Shown one piece after another: positions 10,249-21,530 of a stretch of DNA of 64,000 nucleotides. The DNA lies in contig OY723268.1 of the NCBI GenBank assembly GCA_963210315.1, positions 2,170,001 through 2,234,000 on the forward strand. The letters are read 5' to 3'. The first letter of the stretch is position 1; every line of letters begins with the position of its first letter. Made by a program: the position numbers and the translations under genes. Under the pieces are notes generated by a model. The model was not told the DNA's origin and made no database searches. It saw only the letters and a list, made by a program, of their open reading frames with translations. This DNA comes from Rhynchopus euleeides (lineage: Eukaryota; Euglenozoa; Diplonemea; Diplonemida; Diplonemidae).

Positions 10249-13200
10249 ATGGCGCACCTCGCCTACCAGGGGGGCCCCAGCATAGAGCTCTTCACAGCGG
10301 CGGGAAGCAAGCCTCTGGAGGACCTGCGGCTGACGGTGCCGAAGGCGGTGAAGCGTGAGTACGACAAAGGCCTGAAGGCGGCATGCATTGTGATCGACGG
10401 GGATGTGGCGCCCAGCTGCCGTGTGAGCGTGCCCGCCTGCCCGAAGGCGGCGCTCGGGCTCCGCCACCCCGTCGTGGTGCTGCAGGTGTGCGCCGCCCCC
10501 GCCAGCCCCCTCTTCTTTGAGTTCGCCTGCACCGACGGCAAGACGCGCCGCCGCATAGTGATGTCCACCGCTACCCACCGCGCCTCCGTCGACCCGCTGC
10601 ACGTCAAGCTGCCTCTCGGCAAGGGCGTGGTGCGGGGCAGGTGGGTGAACCTCTGCTTTGACGTGCTGTCCATCTTCTCACACGCCTTCGACACCGTCGC
10701 GATGGTGTCCATCGACAGCATCACCATCGGGCCTGCATGCAGGGTGCGGAAGATCGTCTCCCTGCGCGAGGGTGCCTCCATCCTGCAGGACAAGATCGTG
10801 CCACCCTGCCTCGACTTCCCATCAGGCGTGCTGCACGCCACGGTCTACGTCCGCCTCCCGCCGCGCGAGCGGAAGAAGCACGTCCCCCGCGAGCCCCCCG
10901 TGCTGATCTTCGAGGTTGTCGAGCCTGCCCAGGCCGACGGGGGCACAGTGCCCCAGCAGCACCACGCCCTCCCACGCAGGCCCCCGCAACAGGCAACCCC
11001 TGCAGAACCTGCGCCACCCAGGGGGCAGCACCCTGCTGCGCAGGCAGCACCGGCTCAGGCTGCCGTGCAGCAGCCCTGCCCGCCTCCGGCAGCACAGCGT
11101 GGCATAGGGCAGCGGCATCAGCAGCAGCAGCAGCAGCAGCACGCCGTGCCCCAGGCGCAGGTGCTGTGGGATGAGCCGCGTGCCTACAACCCTGCGGCCT
11201 ACACCTCAGCCCTGCAGCAGCAGCCCGATGCTGTAACAGAGGTGTCGCGCATGGACCGCACAGAGGTGGATACCAGCGTGCCCGCCGTGGCGGGGCAGGG
11301 GCAGGGGTTGCCCCCTGCGCCGTGGCGCGATGCCCTGGCGAGGGGGGCTGCCGAGGCATCGCGGCCCCTCCCCCGCGCGTCGCGGGCAGCCGCGGTGCAG
11401 ACGACGCTCCACGTCGACCCCAGTGCGGACCTGTCGCACGAAGTGTCGTCGAGCGGCGGGACGGAGGCCAGCCAGCTGCTGTGCCGCGACCTCTCAGAGC
11501 ATGACGTGCGGCCCCAGCAGCAGCACCACCACCACCTCGACAGGACAGAGGATGTCTCGCTGTGCTCTGTAGGGGCGCAGCCCCGGCAGAGCAGGCAGGC
11601 GCTGTCGGCATGCGGCATCAACACAGCTGGCGGCGCAGCAGCGCCCCCGATGCAGGCTGGCGAGGTGCGGCAGGCGGGCGTGCCGCCCGGTGCTGTGTTG
11701 GGGCGGCGCAGCAGCAGCGCGCGGGTCTCCGTGGCGTCGTGTGATGGGGAGGAGGACAACTACAGCATGCAGCTGCTGCGGGACCTGCGGCTGATGGAGA
11801 TGGAGATCACGCACAGCACGCGCGAGATCGAGGCGGGGCTGCAGCAGCAGGAGACGTTGCTGTTGGATGACGACTTCAGCCTCGACGGGGTGTCGGACGG
11901 AGGGCACCCTGCGGAGCAGCCTGGTGGCGCGGCGCAGTCGCCCCCTCCGACACCGCCCCACCCGCAGCAGCGGCAGGAGAGGCACAGCGCTGCCTGGAGC
12001 TTGGGGTCGCCTGGGTCTGTCGAGGCGCCCCAGGGGTGGTGTGCTGAGGAGGGGCGAGGGGGTGTGTCGAGGGGCCCCCTGGCGGCCTGGGGGGAGGGGT
12101 TGGACTCTGAGGCTGCGGGCGGGCCTGTGCCCCCTGCGGTGGACGCGTTGCAGGGTGTGATGGATACCACGGATCGGACGCAGCCGTGCACCGACTCGCC
12201 GGGTGCCCGGACGGGGGGGAGCCGGGCGACGAGTGCGGCGAGTGGGCAGGACGCACTGGCGACAGGGCCTGAGCTCAGCCAGCACTCGCCCCACCGCACG
12301 CAGCGGACCCGGCCTGACCCGATGGCGCTCAGTAGGTATGAGCCTTACCCCCCCATCCCCCCTATACACAGGTTGATCTTCCTGTCGAAAGTGGTTTATC
12401 GGAGGTTGCACCGAGTGCACTCTGCTGCTGCCTCACTGCCGCCTCCGTTGATAGTGGATGGGGTGTGGATGAGCGTAAACACAGCAATGAAACACACATG
12501 CGCGTTGCCTTGTTGTGTAGGTTGGTGCGAGCTGCACCGAGAGGGAGCCCCTGCTTGCCCTGCAGGCTGCGGGTGAAAACCGCACCACCCACAGTACCGG
12601 CATGGTGCGATGTGGGGATGGTGAGATTCCCAGACACAGTTCCCAACACCTTGTTGGAGAAATCTCTGCTGCTCCATATCGTCTCTGTTTGCACTGTGTA
12701 ACACACGCACTCGGCACAACCCACTGCACCAACAGCGTGGACCGGAAGCTCATGAAGGTGAACCAGGAGGGCGGGGCACCTGCAATGGCGTCGTCACGCA
12801 AGGAGGCGGTGCGGAGGTATGCCTTGGGGCAGGGGGCAGGGTTGGCAGGGCTGCTGGGGGTGGGTGGGGGTGAACAGCGAAAACCCCTTATTTGTGCCGC
12901 ACCTCACACGCATCCCTCTCTCTGCACTGCAGGTCGCTGCTGGACGCTGTGGAGGTAGCACCCACATCCACCAACACCTACCAGGGGGTGCCGCCCAGCG
13001 ACCCGCTCTCCCTACCTGCGGCAGCCGTGCATTGCTCCCTGCCACCCAGCCTGGCAGCGCTGGATGCACGCAATGTCCTGCACGTCGACCTGCCGATGCC
13101 GATGCGCAGCTGCGAGGTGGACACAACCTCTGAGTACGAGAGGGCAGAGGAGGCGTGTGGCCTGCCCCCCAAAGGCCTGTCATACTCGATGTCCACCTAC

Positions 13201-13836
13201 GACAGCCACTCCGACCGCAGCACCCCCAGCGCCCAGGCGCACCCGGGGAGGTGGCGGCGCTCTGCCCAGCAGGGCAGGGCAGCACACGACCCCACGCTGC
13301 CCACCCCGACCAGCGAGGTGCGGGTCCGCGGGTTCCGCTTCAACAACAGCACGCTGAATGAATACTCGGCAGACCTGCCCACTCCCATGGTGGGGAAGAG
13401 GGACGACGAGAGCGACGAGTGCTGCCGCTTTGGGGGCAACTCCGCCATCCTCGGCCTGTCCCCTGCGGGGAGCGCGCGTGACGCGCAGGCCATGCGGCTT
13501 ACGCCTGGCGAGGCACGGCAGGCGCAGCAGCGCCTGCTGCGGCCTGCGGAGGGGTGGGGCCCCACGGACGATATGGGCGATGTTGTCGTGTTCGAGTCCT
13601 GTGTGCTACGCGACAGTGGGTCGGAGCTGAGCGATTGGTCGGCATCGGAGCACGGCCACCAAGCTGTGCCTGCGGAGCCCAGTCCGCAGCGGGTGGCAGA
13701 GGCGGCGAAGCCCGAGAGGCCCACGGCGGGACAGGCGTTCGCACCACCGGGGCCGCAGCGCCGGACGCTCCTGTACGACCCATCCCAGCGGGTGTACTAC
13801 GACCCCGCCACAAATGAGTATTTTGACACAGAGTGA
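10249..13836 (+). CDS. CFAP20-domain (DUF667) ciliary protein, CFAP20DC-like, three exons
   Basis: CDS join(10249..12335, 12736..12816, 12933..13836), 1023 aa. The splice phases agree (both junctions carry a split codon beginning AG), with donors GTATGA and GTATGC and acceptors CCAACAG and CACTGCAG. Residues 1-200 form a CFAP20/DUF667 domain: it starts with YQGGPSIELFTAAG, then LRHPVVVLQV, STATHRASVDPLHVKLPL, WVNLCFDVLS and ACRVRKIVSL, matching the family block by block. CFAP20 itself is a doublet-microtubule inner-junction protein of cilia; this longer form resembles CFAP20DC. The rest is a Gln/Pro/Ala-rich disordered tail with poly-His and poly-Gln runs. It ends with LLYDPSQRVYYDPATNEYF, a Tyr-Asp-Pro motif seen in the longer family members. 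The ciliary role is inferred from family. Confidence 0.85.
12336..12735 (+). other. Intron 1 of CFAP20-domain gene
   Basis: 400-nt intron, by far the longest confident intron here. Donor cagtag/gtatga, acceptor caccaacag/cgtgg, phase 2. The open frame reads through its first 240 nt by chance, so the unspliced ORF ends at 12576. Confidence 0.75.
12817..12932 (+). other. Intron 2 of CFAP20-domain gene
   Basis: 116-nt intron: donor gcggag/gtatgc, acceptor cactgcag/gtcg, phase 2. The joined codon reads Arg and leads into SLLDAVEVAP. Confidence 0.75.
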
Positions 13837-14459
13837 TGCCCGTGTCGGTCGACATGATTGTGTGTCTCAAGGCGCTGCCTCCCCTTGTGGCTCGCGGCTT
13901 CTCAGCCAAGCCACAGCCCAGTCCCAGGGGGCATAGAGCTACTAGATGCTATGTCAGTAACCGTTGGAAGTGGCCGGCCCGTCCCTCTCGACCCCAGCCC
14001 ATCCCCGCTGGACCGCATTGTTGTACTTCCCTGTGCTTCTCAGCGCAGCGCAGTGGGCCGTTTTTGCTTGTTACGGCGAAGGAAATCGTTGCGATCGGTT
14101 TGCTTTGGTTTGATTTGATTTGCATCGCAGCACCACCGCACACCGCGCAGATACCGGGATCAACCACGGGAACCACGCCTGTGCTCTTTTTCGTCTTTTC
14201 GTTATTCTGATTCACGTCAGCCTCCACACTGTCAGCCTGAGCGCCCGGCCACGTCGTGTGTTTTGCTCCAACCCGTACGGGACACCAAACCCCGCTCCCG
14301 CTGTTCACCGTATCACCAGCACCCCTCCCGCAGGGCCACGTCACACCTGACACTGCGTGGCAGCTAGATTCACGGCTGCAGCGTCAGCATATCTACACTG
14401 CAGCAGCACCACACCCAGCGAGGCCACCGCAGGCAGGGCTGCCAGCGCCCTCTGCCTGC
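13837..14459. other. Intergenic region between ciliary and coiled-coil genes
   Basis: No feature recognised. An AG acceptor-like site (cccgcag/ggcc) near 14334 would fit a non-coding or short coding upstream exon of the coiled-coil gene, but there is no independent support. Confidence 0.4.
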
Positions 14460-15515
14460 ATGGTGTGCCCTGTGTCTGACAATGACGAAGCTCCTACAAC
14501 CCCGCGCCCCCAGACGCCCCCGGCCTCTCTAGGCGGGGGTGCCGTGCACAGCCAGGACAGCCAGGGATTGCCGCCGCGGTGCGCATCGGCGTCGCCGCAG
14601 CTGCGGGAGTGCCGGAACCGTGCCCTCCAGCACGTGCGGGAGTGCCGCGAGGCGTTGCTGAGCGCCGGGTTCTGGGAGCAGCGCAGCAGGATCCTGAGGG
14701 TCGAGGTGGAGAAGGCGCAGCTGCGGCGGCACACCTCCCGCACCCCACCGGCAGGCCCCACCGTTGACGACAAGGGGCGGGCAGAGCAGCGCCGCAGGAC
14801 GCAGGAGGTGCGCGAGAAGCAGGCGAAGGTGAAGCAAGCAAAGCTCCACCTCAAACAAGACCTGGCCCACGCCAGGAAGCGCCTGCTTAACAGCAGGCGG
14901 CTGAACCGTGAGGTATGCCGGGGCGGGCGGGGTGGGATGGGCTCGCACGCAGGCAGCACAACGCTATTTGATGGCTCCTAGGAGGAGGCGCACACCCCCA
15001 CACCTGCACACCGATTATCTGGGGGACGTGAGGAGGTCAACCCTTTTTCCAGTTTCTTCTCCATTCTTTGTTGGCAAAGTTAGATTCGCGGATCCGCATC
15101 GTACAGAAGTCCACGAAAGACAGCTGCACGGTGCTATGCTATCCATTATCCACATCGCACAAACATGCAGCGGGAGCTGCTGCAGCAGCTGGAGCGAGCA
15201 GAGCAGCTTGCCTGCCGGCGAGAGGCTGTGTATGTGTGGAAGTGCGACAGGACACGTCAGGTGAGGCGGGACAAGGAGCGCATCGCTGCAACCAACAGAG
15301 AGAAGTGCAGCCGTGTGGTGCGGGAGGCCCAGTGGCGTGCCGAAGAGCGGCTGAGCAGGACACGCGAGGCCACAGAGCGGCACCTTCAGAGGGCACACCA
15401 CGCGCACCTCGAGAGCCAAGAGCTGGAGGTGGTGCTGGGGCAGCTGCGGTCCCAACAGCAGTCCCCTGCTGTTGTGCCCTCCGCGGCACGAACCCCGACC
15501 CCTTCGGTGGCCTGA
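14460..15515 (+). CDS. Coiled-coil protein of unknown function, two exons
   Basis: CDS join(14460..14912, 15171..15515), about 265 aa. The donor is GTATGC and the acceptor ACATGCAG, phase 0, and joins LNSRRLNRE to RELLQQLERA so that helix continues across the junction. A Ser/Pro/Thr-rich head (first 45 residues) precedes a long, highly charged helix rich in Arg, Glu, Gln and Lys (REKQAKVKQAKLHLKQD). The tail is short and Pro/Thr-rich. No catalytic motif is present. It follows the CFAP20-domain gene on the same strand and resembles in style the coiled-coil gene at 31305. The start could be upstream, because the frame is open to 14256. I do not recognise the family. Confidence 0.6.
14913..15170 (+). 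other. Intron of coiled-coil gene
   Basis: 258-nt intron: donor gtgag/gtatgc, acceptor acatgcag/cggg, phase 0. Confidence 0.65.
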
Positions 15516-15864
15516 CGCACTGCAGCAGTGCAGATCGAGGCAGCATCGGGGCGAGAAGGAGGTCCCTCTAGCCTCCAGTGCAACCCTCCACTGCAAACAG
15601 AAGCTTAACGTGATGTGGCAGTCGATGCCTTTCCTTGCTCCCCCCCCCCCCCTCCCACAGACTTGCCAGCGCTGTGGGTCGGAAGGGGGGTAGGGCATGG
15701 CAGGCCTGGGTGGGGTGGGGTGGGTGACTCATTAGCCTAACTGGGAGGGAGGAGCAAACCAGAAGCCGCGGAGGGCCCCTCCACCCCCCACCCCACCCCC
15801 ACCCCACCATCTGACCCCCCATGCATCCCATCAGCCCCCTTCTTCCGCACGGCTTTTTTTGTTA

Positions 15865-15902
15865 CGCACACTTGTGAGCAGAAAAAGTCACTCCCCGTTC
15901 TT
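15865..15902 (-). repeat. Fragment of YR-element 5' outer terminal region
   Basis: The sequence ttacgcacacttgtgagcag followed by aaaaagtcact is the complement of the E1 outer flank near 3600-3635. No core follows, so it is a truncated solo terminus. Confidence 0.6.
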
Positions 15903-16274
15903 TTGAACGTTTGGGATCTGTGTGGATCGTGGTGGGTCATTTTGGCCATGGTGTCTGTCTCCACCACTGACTGGGTCACCATATGGGCCCAAATCCTGCA
16001 GGGTTGCGTTGCGTCAAGACCTTGCGGCCGCTGCCTCCAGACCCAGTGCTGCCGCGGTTTGGTGGGCTCGATGGGTATACTTCGATTGGTTGGATTGGCT
16101 GTAGTGGTCCAGGAGGAAGTGGTGGGACACAAGAGGGCGTAATGCCCAAGTACAGTACAAACCCCACCAGAAAACAGCCAACTTGGGCGAGGGTGGGCGA
16201 CGGTGGTCTACGGTGGTGCGAGTGCTGGGCGACGCCAAAAAGGCGGCTTGTTTTAGGTCATCTCTACGGTAACT

Positions 16275-16640
16275 TCAGGTTAGTTGGCTGGGGAAGTCCT
16301 GTCGTTCTCGGTGAGTCCATGCTGAAGCTATATCCGTCCGCAAGGGATTCACCCCGTACGCGTGGGGCGCACCCCAATCCCCCTGTCGTACAGCAGCAGA
16401 ACCCCCGCGACGGCAAGCCGCCGTGCGCAGGGGGACAAGGCCATGTCGGACACGAGCGGCACCCCTGTGGGGTCGTGGAGGGCACACTGTGCAGTCGTTG
16501 TATCCCAGATGCTGACGCCTCCAGATAGGCGGCCAACGGCACAGAGTCGCCGTGACCCATGGCTGCCTGAAGGTGGCTCCACTCCTTCAACACAACCTGG
16601 CACAAGGGGGGTACGATCGGGTGAAGTTGCGGGCCTCTGT
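16275..16640 (-). pseudogene. Degenerate WD40-like sequence
   Basis: The minus strand reads blade-like motifs AVGRLSGGVSIWDTTTAQC and DMALSPCARRLAVAG, i.e. a WD-type strand followed by the start of the next blade. The frame breaks on both sides. It abuts the 5' outer terminus of E3. I read it as a relic related to the WD40 gene at 48.5 kb; the similarity is at motif level only. Confidence 0.45.
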
Positions 16641-16693
16641 GGAAGCGCAGAGATTGACCCATTGGAGGGTACTCCAAGAGCACTTCGCTGTGT

Positions 16694-16800
16694 CTAATAT
16701 TTTTTACGCACACGACTTTCGCGCGGAAAGTGTCATTCAGCTCTGCCAAACGTGCTCTACACACCACCCCCTTCATCAGGCAAGTGGGTTTGTAAGTGTG
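16694..16800 (+). repeat. 5' outer terminal region of E3
   Basis: About 107 bp containing tttttacgcacacg, gccaaacgtgctctacaca and ccccttcatcaggcaagtgg. It is the complement of the outer flanks of E1 and E2 and is also found joined directly to a 3' terminal sequence near 31093-31130. Confidence 0.75.
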
Positions 16801-16818
16801 TGTGGAAGCGTCAACGCA
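16801..16818 (+). repeat. E3 5' core (putative crossover site)
   Basis: TGTGGAAGCGTCAACGCA, identical to the copy at 21463-21480. The two lie 4662 bp apart and bracket gag, YR and RT-RNase H in the same orientation. Confidence 0.8.
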
Positions 16819-16865
16819 CATTTATTTTTAGTGAGAAGAGTCAGAAGCAGCGAAAAGGGACGAGC

Positions 16866-17440
16866 GGAGCCGCCAAAGCGCGTGAACAAAAGCAGCGGGG
16901 ACGCGTGTGTTTTACAGGACCGCCAAAGCGCGTGAACAAAAGCAGCGGGGACGCGTGTGTTTTACAGGAGCAGCGGGGTGAAGGAACAGCGGTGGTGAAG
17001 GACAGCAGAGCGGGTGTGTTTTGAAGGGCCGCCAAAGCGCGTGAACAAAAGCAGCGGGGACGCGTGTGTTTTACAGGAGCAGCGGGGTGAAGGACAGCAG
17101 AGCGGGTGTGTTTTGAAGGGCCGCCAAAGCGCGTGAACAAAAGCAGCGGGGACGCGTGTGTTTTACAGGAGCAGCGGGGTGAAGGACAGCAGAGCGGGTG
17201 TGTTTTGAAGGGCCGCCAAAGCGCGTGAACAAAAGCAGCGGGGACGCGTGTGTTTTACAGGACCGCCAAAGCGCGTGAACAAACGCAGCGGGGACGCGTG
17301 TGTTTTACAGGAGCAGCGGGGTGAAGGACCAGCGGTGGTGACGGACAGCAGAGCGTGTGTGTTTTACAGGGGCGCCAAAGCGCGTGAACAAAAGCAGCGG
17401 GGTGAAGGATCAGCGGGTGTGAAGGACAGCTAGAGGCGTA
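16866..17440 (+). repeat. Tandem repeats upstream of E3 gag
   Basis: Seven copies of a word beginning gccaaagcgcgtgaacaaa, spaced about 51, 92 or 109 bp, built from submotifs gcagcggggacgcgtgtg, ttttacagga and gcagcggggtgaagga. The array sits between the core and the gag ATG. Confidence 0.9.
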
Positions 17441-17464
17441 CGACAAGCAGAGTAGTGAGGAAAG

Positions 17465-18451
17465 ATGGACGTCGACTGGGCTTTGGTCGAGGTGCCGGCC
17501 CTCTCTATGGAGCCCGCAGCGGAGCCGATGCAGCACTGCGTGTTCCCCACATGCGCCACCGTCCATGAGGGCGGAACGGCGCACGCATGCAACGCCTGCG
17601 GACAAGCCACGACGAGGACATGTGTGCGGGCGCATCTGCACCCGAAGGCGGTGGCGGACGCCTTCGTCGCCCACATGGGCAGCGCCGGATGGGTATGCCC
17701 AATGTGCGCGTGGACGAAGATGCAGGCAGGCGGCGCGGCAGCAGCGGAGGAGGCCGCTGAAGAGGAGGACGGGCTGGGGGCGCTGCCCCAACTGGGAGCC
17801 GGTGAAGGGCTCAACATGGAGGCGCGCATGACTCGGCTGGAGGCGAAGGTGGAGGAGCAGGCCGAGACCATCGCCGATCTGCAGAGGCAGCTGCAGGAGG
17901 CTGACGAGGGGTTGCCGGACGACTTCTCGCCATACGCGGTCGCGACGTGGCGCCCTGGCATATGGAAGGGCGCGGTGCGGCGGCAGATCCGGGCAGAGGT
18001 GTCCCGCGTGTTCCGGGAGGCGAGCCTGCCAGCGTCGGGCACAGATGCGGGGGAATGGATGCACAGCCTCCGCAAATGCTTCGAGCACTTCGACGACGTA
18101 CTAAAGCTCATGAAGATGAACACGGAGGAGGAACCCAGCCTGCTGCCCCTGCACCGCATCGTGTGCGAAATGTCGGCTCTGGCCTGCCTCACGGGGTATG
18201 TGGCACGTGCCTACTACGAGCACAAGGCGAAGAACATCCCACCCCTCACGTTCTCGGCGTCTCTGCACCAGCGGCTGGTGGGAGAGGCGAATGATGCGCA
18301 GGCGAAGGCGAACCCGCGCCGTTTGGTACCACCGCGTGTGCAACAGGGGGCTGACCCGCGCTACACGCCGTACCCCACCGGGAAGACGGGAAAGGGGGCG
18401 GAGCAGAGGGCAGTGGGAAAGGGGTCGAAAGGGCCCCGCGGGGGACAGTGA
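17465..18451 (+). CDS. E3 gag-like protein
   Basis: 328 aa, starting MDVDWALVEVPAL. The N-terminal Cys cluster (CVFPTC, CNACG, then CPMCAW) matches E1 and E2. A heptad segment (LEAKVEEQAETIADL, about residues 125-150) and a globular middle (DDFSPYAVATW; RRQIRAEVSRVFREA) follow, then a basic Gly/Lys tail. It ends CAG TGA CTC, the same stop context as E2. The recombinase continues in the same frame with no further stop. This is presumably the RNA/cDNA-packaging protein; the function is inferred from position. Confidence 0.8.
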   Translation: MDVDWALVEVPALSMEPAAEPMQHCVFPTCATVHEGGTAHACNACGQATTRTCVRAHLHPKAVADAFVAHMGSAGWVCPMCAWTKMQAGGAAAAEEAAEEEDGLGALPQLGAGEGLNMEARMTRLEAKVEEQAETIADLQRQLQEADEGLPDDFSPYAVATWRPGIWKGAVRRQIRAEVSRVFREASLPASGTDAGEWMHSLRKCFEHFDDVLKLMKMNTEEEPSLLPLHRIVCEMSALACLTGYVARAYYEHKAKNIPPLTFSASLHQRLVGEANDAQAKANPRRLVPPRVQQGADPRYTPYPTGKTGKGAEQRAVGKGSKGPRGGQ

Positions 18452-19462
18452 CTCCAGCAGACCACCCACCCAGGAACCAGCCCAACGCCGCCCACACCAT
18501 CCCCATACGAGTTCATCCTGAAAGAAAAGAAGCAAACCAACAAGGGCCGCCCCCGCATCAAGCAACAACCACTGTCGAGCGAGATGAGGCTGATCATCAT
18601 GGAGGCCACGCAGGAGGCTTTGGGGAACGCACTGTCGAGTTCGTACTGGACGGCTCTGCGCAGGAGCTACGAGAGGTACCGCGAGTTCAGAGAGGAGTGG
18701 TGCAGGGGGGAGGGCCGCACACTACGACACGAGGAGGGGATCACCCTGTGGATCACACACCTGCGGCTCAACGGACTGTCCGCCCCATCGGCGCTGCAAT
18801 ACCTGGGCAACATCATCGCGAGCCTGCGCCGCTTCGAGTCGTGGGAACAGGAAGGACACGTGCTACGGGACTTCAAGCGAAGCTTGTGCCGCAGCGGGGC
18901 ATTGAAGCCAGCACAACAGGCGCACCCCGCGACTCAAGAACAGGCAGCACAGGCAGTGGCTCAGGAACCGCGGCCGCTGGTGCGTCTGGCCGTCGCAATG
19001 ATGTGGCACGGGGCGGCGAGAGCGTCGGATGTGCAACGATTGTCAACGCGGGACATCCAGACGGAAGCAAAGTCAGACCAGATCACCATCGTGTGGACCA
19101 CCACGAAGTCGGACCCCTTCCAGCTGGGGAAGACAACGGGTATGTCACTGCCACCGGAGATGCTGAAGATCCTGCGGAGCCGTATGAAAGAGCTAAAGAC
19201 AGAAGGGAGCCTGTTTCCCCCGAGCGTGACATACCGATGCATCGCGGCGGCGGTGAAAAGGGTGGATGCCCGATTGACGCCGCACTCCCTCCGGAGGGGG
19301 GCCCTCCACCATCTGGCACGCAACGGGGTGCCAGTCGAGAAGCTGATGATGCTGTCGCGACATGCGACTCCCGACGCGGTGTTTCGATACATACCAGCAG
19401 CAACGACACAGCGTGTGGCAGACACAGCGGCACTGTCCAAAGAGCTGGCCAAGAACGCGTGA
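18452..19462 (+). CDS. E3 tyrosine recombinase, in frame behind gag stop
   Basis: The catalytic residues of a tyrosine recombinase are visible: Arg in GAARASDVQRL, HSLRRGAL, SRHATPDA and Tyr in FRYIPAA. The frame runs unbroken from the gag TGA. A linker of about 43 codons with GRPRIKQQ precedes the first ATG at 18584, which in this copy could in principle start translation and give 292 aa. The shared GRPR linker motif occurs in E1 (GRGRPLKK) and E2 (RGRPRKTE) upstream of any ATG, which favours a gag-YR readthrough product in all copies. It would act in the nucleus to integrate the element at a core site. Confidence 0.9.
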   Translation, partial: LQQTTHPGTSPTPPTPSPYEFILKEKKQTNKGRPRIKQQPLSSEMRLIIMEATQEALGNALSSSYWTALRRSYERYREFREEWCRGEGRTLRHEEGITLWITHLRLNGLSAPSALQYLGNIIASLRRFESWEQEGHVLRDFKRSLCRSGALKPAQQAHPATQEQAAQAVAQEPRPLVRLAVAMMWHGAARASDVQRLSTRDIQTEAKSDQITIVWTTTKSDPFQLGKTTGMSLPPEMLKILRSRMKELKTEGSLFPPSVTYRCIAAAVKRVDARLTPHSLRRGALHHLARNGVPVEKLMMLSRHATPDAVFRYIPAATTQRVADTAALSKELAKNA

Positions 19463-21390
19463 GACACAGGGGTCCAGAGTTTAGCACACATTTCCCGTAC
19501 AAAAGGAGGCGAGACATCACACGTGAACTACGACGGTATGACTACCCGACAGGGGGCGGCGCAGCAGGGGTCGGTGGAGGAAAGGACGGTACCGGCGCGG
19601 GGCCCGGGCCGACTCACAACGATGACCCGACACGCGCAGGGGATCCAGCCGCACAGCCGAGAGAGCGCCCAAAGACATACCACAGGCCTCAGCTCTCCAT
19701 CCAAGTATACCAACCTCCTGAAGAAAACGACAGCTCCGACGACACGGCGGACACCGACTCAGAACACGGACCGGGCATAGACGCCGATCTCTACGGGGAG
19801 AGTGTCGGCGTGCACCACAAAGGACATATCGTGCGACCTGCCCATGAAAGGCAAGACCCATCTGAAGACGACCGCCTTGCTCCGATCTGCGACACGCGCC
19901 TCAACCTGGCGCGACTCCGCGAGCTGGACTCCAACGAGGAACTGCGAGACGTGTTGGACCTCATTACAGACCCCGAAGCCTTCAGAAATGCGTTGCTCCC
20001 CGGAGCACGCGACCACTTCAGGAACAAGTGGAGGATGATATCACGCCATACATTGAAACATGTCGACGACCTCATCGCCTACGGCGTTATCGCTATAGCC
20101 TGTACTCATGCGATACTCACCTTACCAGCCTTTACCGTGCCGAAGAAGTCAGGGGGGACACGCTTCATCGTCGACGCACGTACTCTGAACTCGTACATGG
20201 CGCGACCGCCAGACATGAGATTGGACGACATCCTGGAGGTGACGCGCCGCATCGCTGAGTCAACTTGGGTTGTGCTCGCTGACGCGAGGAGCTGGTTCTA
20301 CCAGTTTCCGGTGGAGGAGGAGATCCAGCGCTACTTCGGAATCCGCTTCGGGGACAAGCGGGACGAATTTGTGCCAGCGTTTCTGTCGGTGATGTGCATG
20401 GGGTGGTCACACTCACCAGCAATTGCCAACCGGAGTGCGAGGGTGCTCCTCCCTCCAAGAGACGGCATCGTCTGGATAGACAATTTTGTGGTCACAGCCG
20501 AGACACTGGACGAGGTGCAGGCGAAGTACAGGGTCTTCCGCGAAAGGTGCGACTACGTCAACGCGACCCTGAACCTCGACGATGCCGACCACGGGATGCC
20601 GACGCAACGTTTCTGCACGTTCGGGATCCAGTTTGACCTGGTGGAGCACAGATTCCGCATGGACCCTGCATGGGTGGCGAAGGTGGCACAGCGGGAGGAG
20701 CTGGCGGAGACGTTGGAGGGAACAACAACGCCGCGGAGGGCCTTCCGCATCTTCGGATCCATCGTCTGGCAGTCATACGTCATGCGCGCGCCACTGTGTT
20801 TCGCTCCCGCAATCCTCTCTTTCGTCCGGCGCCTAGGACGCCGGGCGCACGACAACAACGCGGCGTGGGATGTCAACACACGAGTGCCGAACTCAGTGAT
20901 CCGGGAGACAGCAGCACGGATGGAGTTCATGCGCGATAACAATTGGCACCACCAGGCAGACCCAACATCGCGGGCAACGCTGTGGTCCGACGCGTCATCG
21001 ACGGAGTGGGCGGCGATACTCGAACTGGGAGAGGAGACGGTCACACAAGGGGTGTTCACCGGGGCAGATCGGGATGCGCACATCTTCCTGAAGGAGGCCT
21101 TCGCCGTGTGGCAAGGGCTACGCATCATCAACTCACAGGACATCGCTGTGACGTGCAACATCGACAACCTCCCCCTAGTATTTTGCATGCGGCGAGGGCA
21201 CTGCGCGAACCACAGAGGCAACCTGCTACTGCAGCGCATATTCCTCGTGGCACGGACGAAGCGACTGCGGCTCAACCCCCAGTGGGTGCCAACCGACGAG
21301 CAGCGGGCTGACACCTACACGCGCGGAACACGAGCCGAACGGGCAATCCGCCTCGAGCCAGCACATATACCAACACGCAGCACCACGTAA
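19463..21390 (+). CDS. E3 reverse transcriptase-RNase H
   Basis: RT and RNase H of retrotransposon E3, in the -1 frame relative to gag and YR. In order: STHFPYK near 19485, an acidic linker, RT motifs FIVDARTLNSYM, ADARSWFYQFPV (motif A Asp), MGWSHSPAIANRS, and GIVWIDNF at 20467-20490 as active site, where YxDD is expected. RNase H follows with LWSDAS, LKEAFAVWQG, CNIDNLPL and QRADTYTR, supplying the Asp-Glu-Asp-Asp set. It ends at 21390. No methyltransferase domain is seen, unlike DIRS-1. No ATG lies between the end of YR and the conserved domain. The frame is open leftwards to 18448, overlapping the whole YR gene. Confidence 0.88.
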
Positions 21391-21462
21391 CCCGCACTCG
21401 GCACCGTATGATTACATGACCAACCGGTGCGCGAGCACGTCCCTCCGGAAGAGGGTCCTGGG

Positions 21463-21480
21463 TGTGGAAGCGTCAACGCA
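21463..21480 (+). repeat. E3 3' core (putative crossover site)
   Basis: Identical to the 5' core of E3. The internal side reads gagggtcctggg, as at the 3' end of E2 (gagggtcctgg), which fixes the element end. Confidence 0.8.
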
Positions 21481-21530
21481 TCAAACGAAGTATCAACAGT
21501 AGAGAAAGAGCGGCAGAGTTGAAGTGACAC
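21481..21530 (+). repeat. 3' outer terminal region of E3
   Basis: About 50 bp (tcaaacgaagtatcaacag, agcggcagagttgaagtgac). It is found inverted and directly joined to a core and a 5' outer region at 31025-31074, so it belongs to the dispersed terminus. Confidence 0.7.

Larger units (their letters stand above)
15516..16693. other. Intergenic region with terminal-repeat and WD40 fragments
   Basis: No intact gene. It holds a poly-C tract (15646-15658), a fragment of the YR-element outer terminal region (about 15865-15900) and a degenerate WD40-like sequence on the minus strand (16275-16640), listed separately. Confidence 0.5.

Noticed and set aside
18448..19462. The -1 frame over the recombinase as a real protein domain
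   Set aside because: The E2 and E3 translations in this frame show no alignable motifs, and a recombinase is encoded in the other frame. Only the open state is noted.
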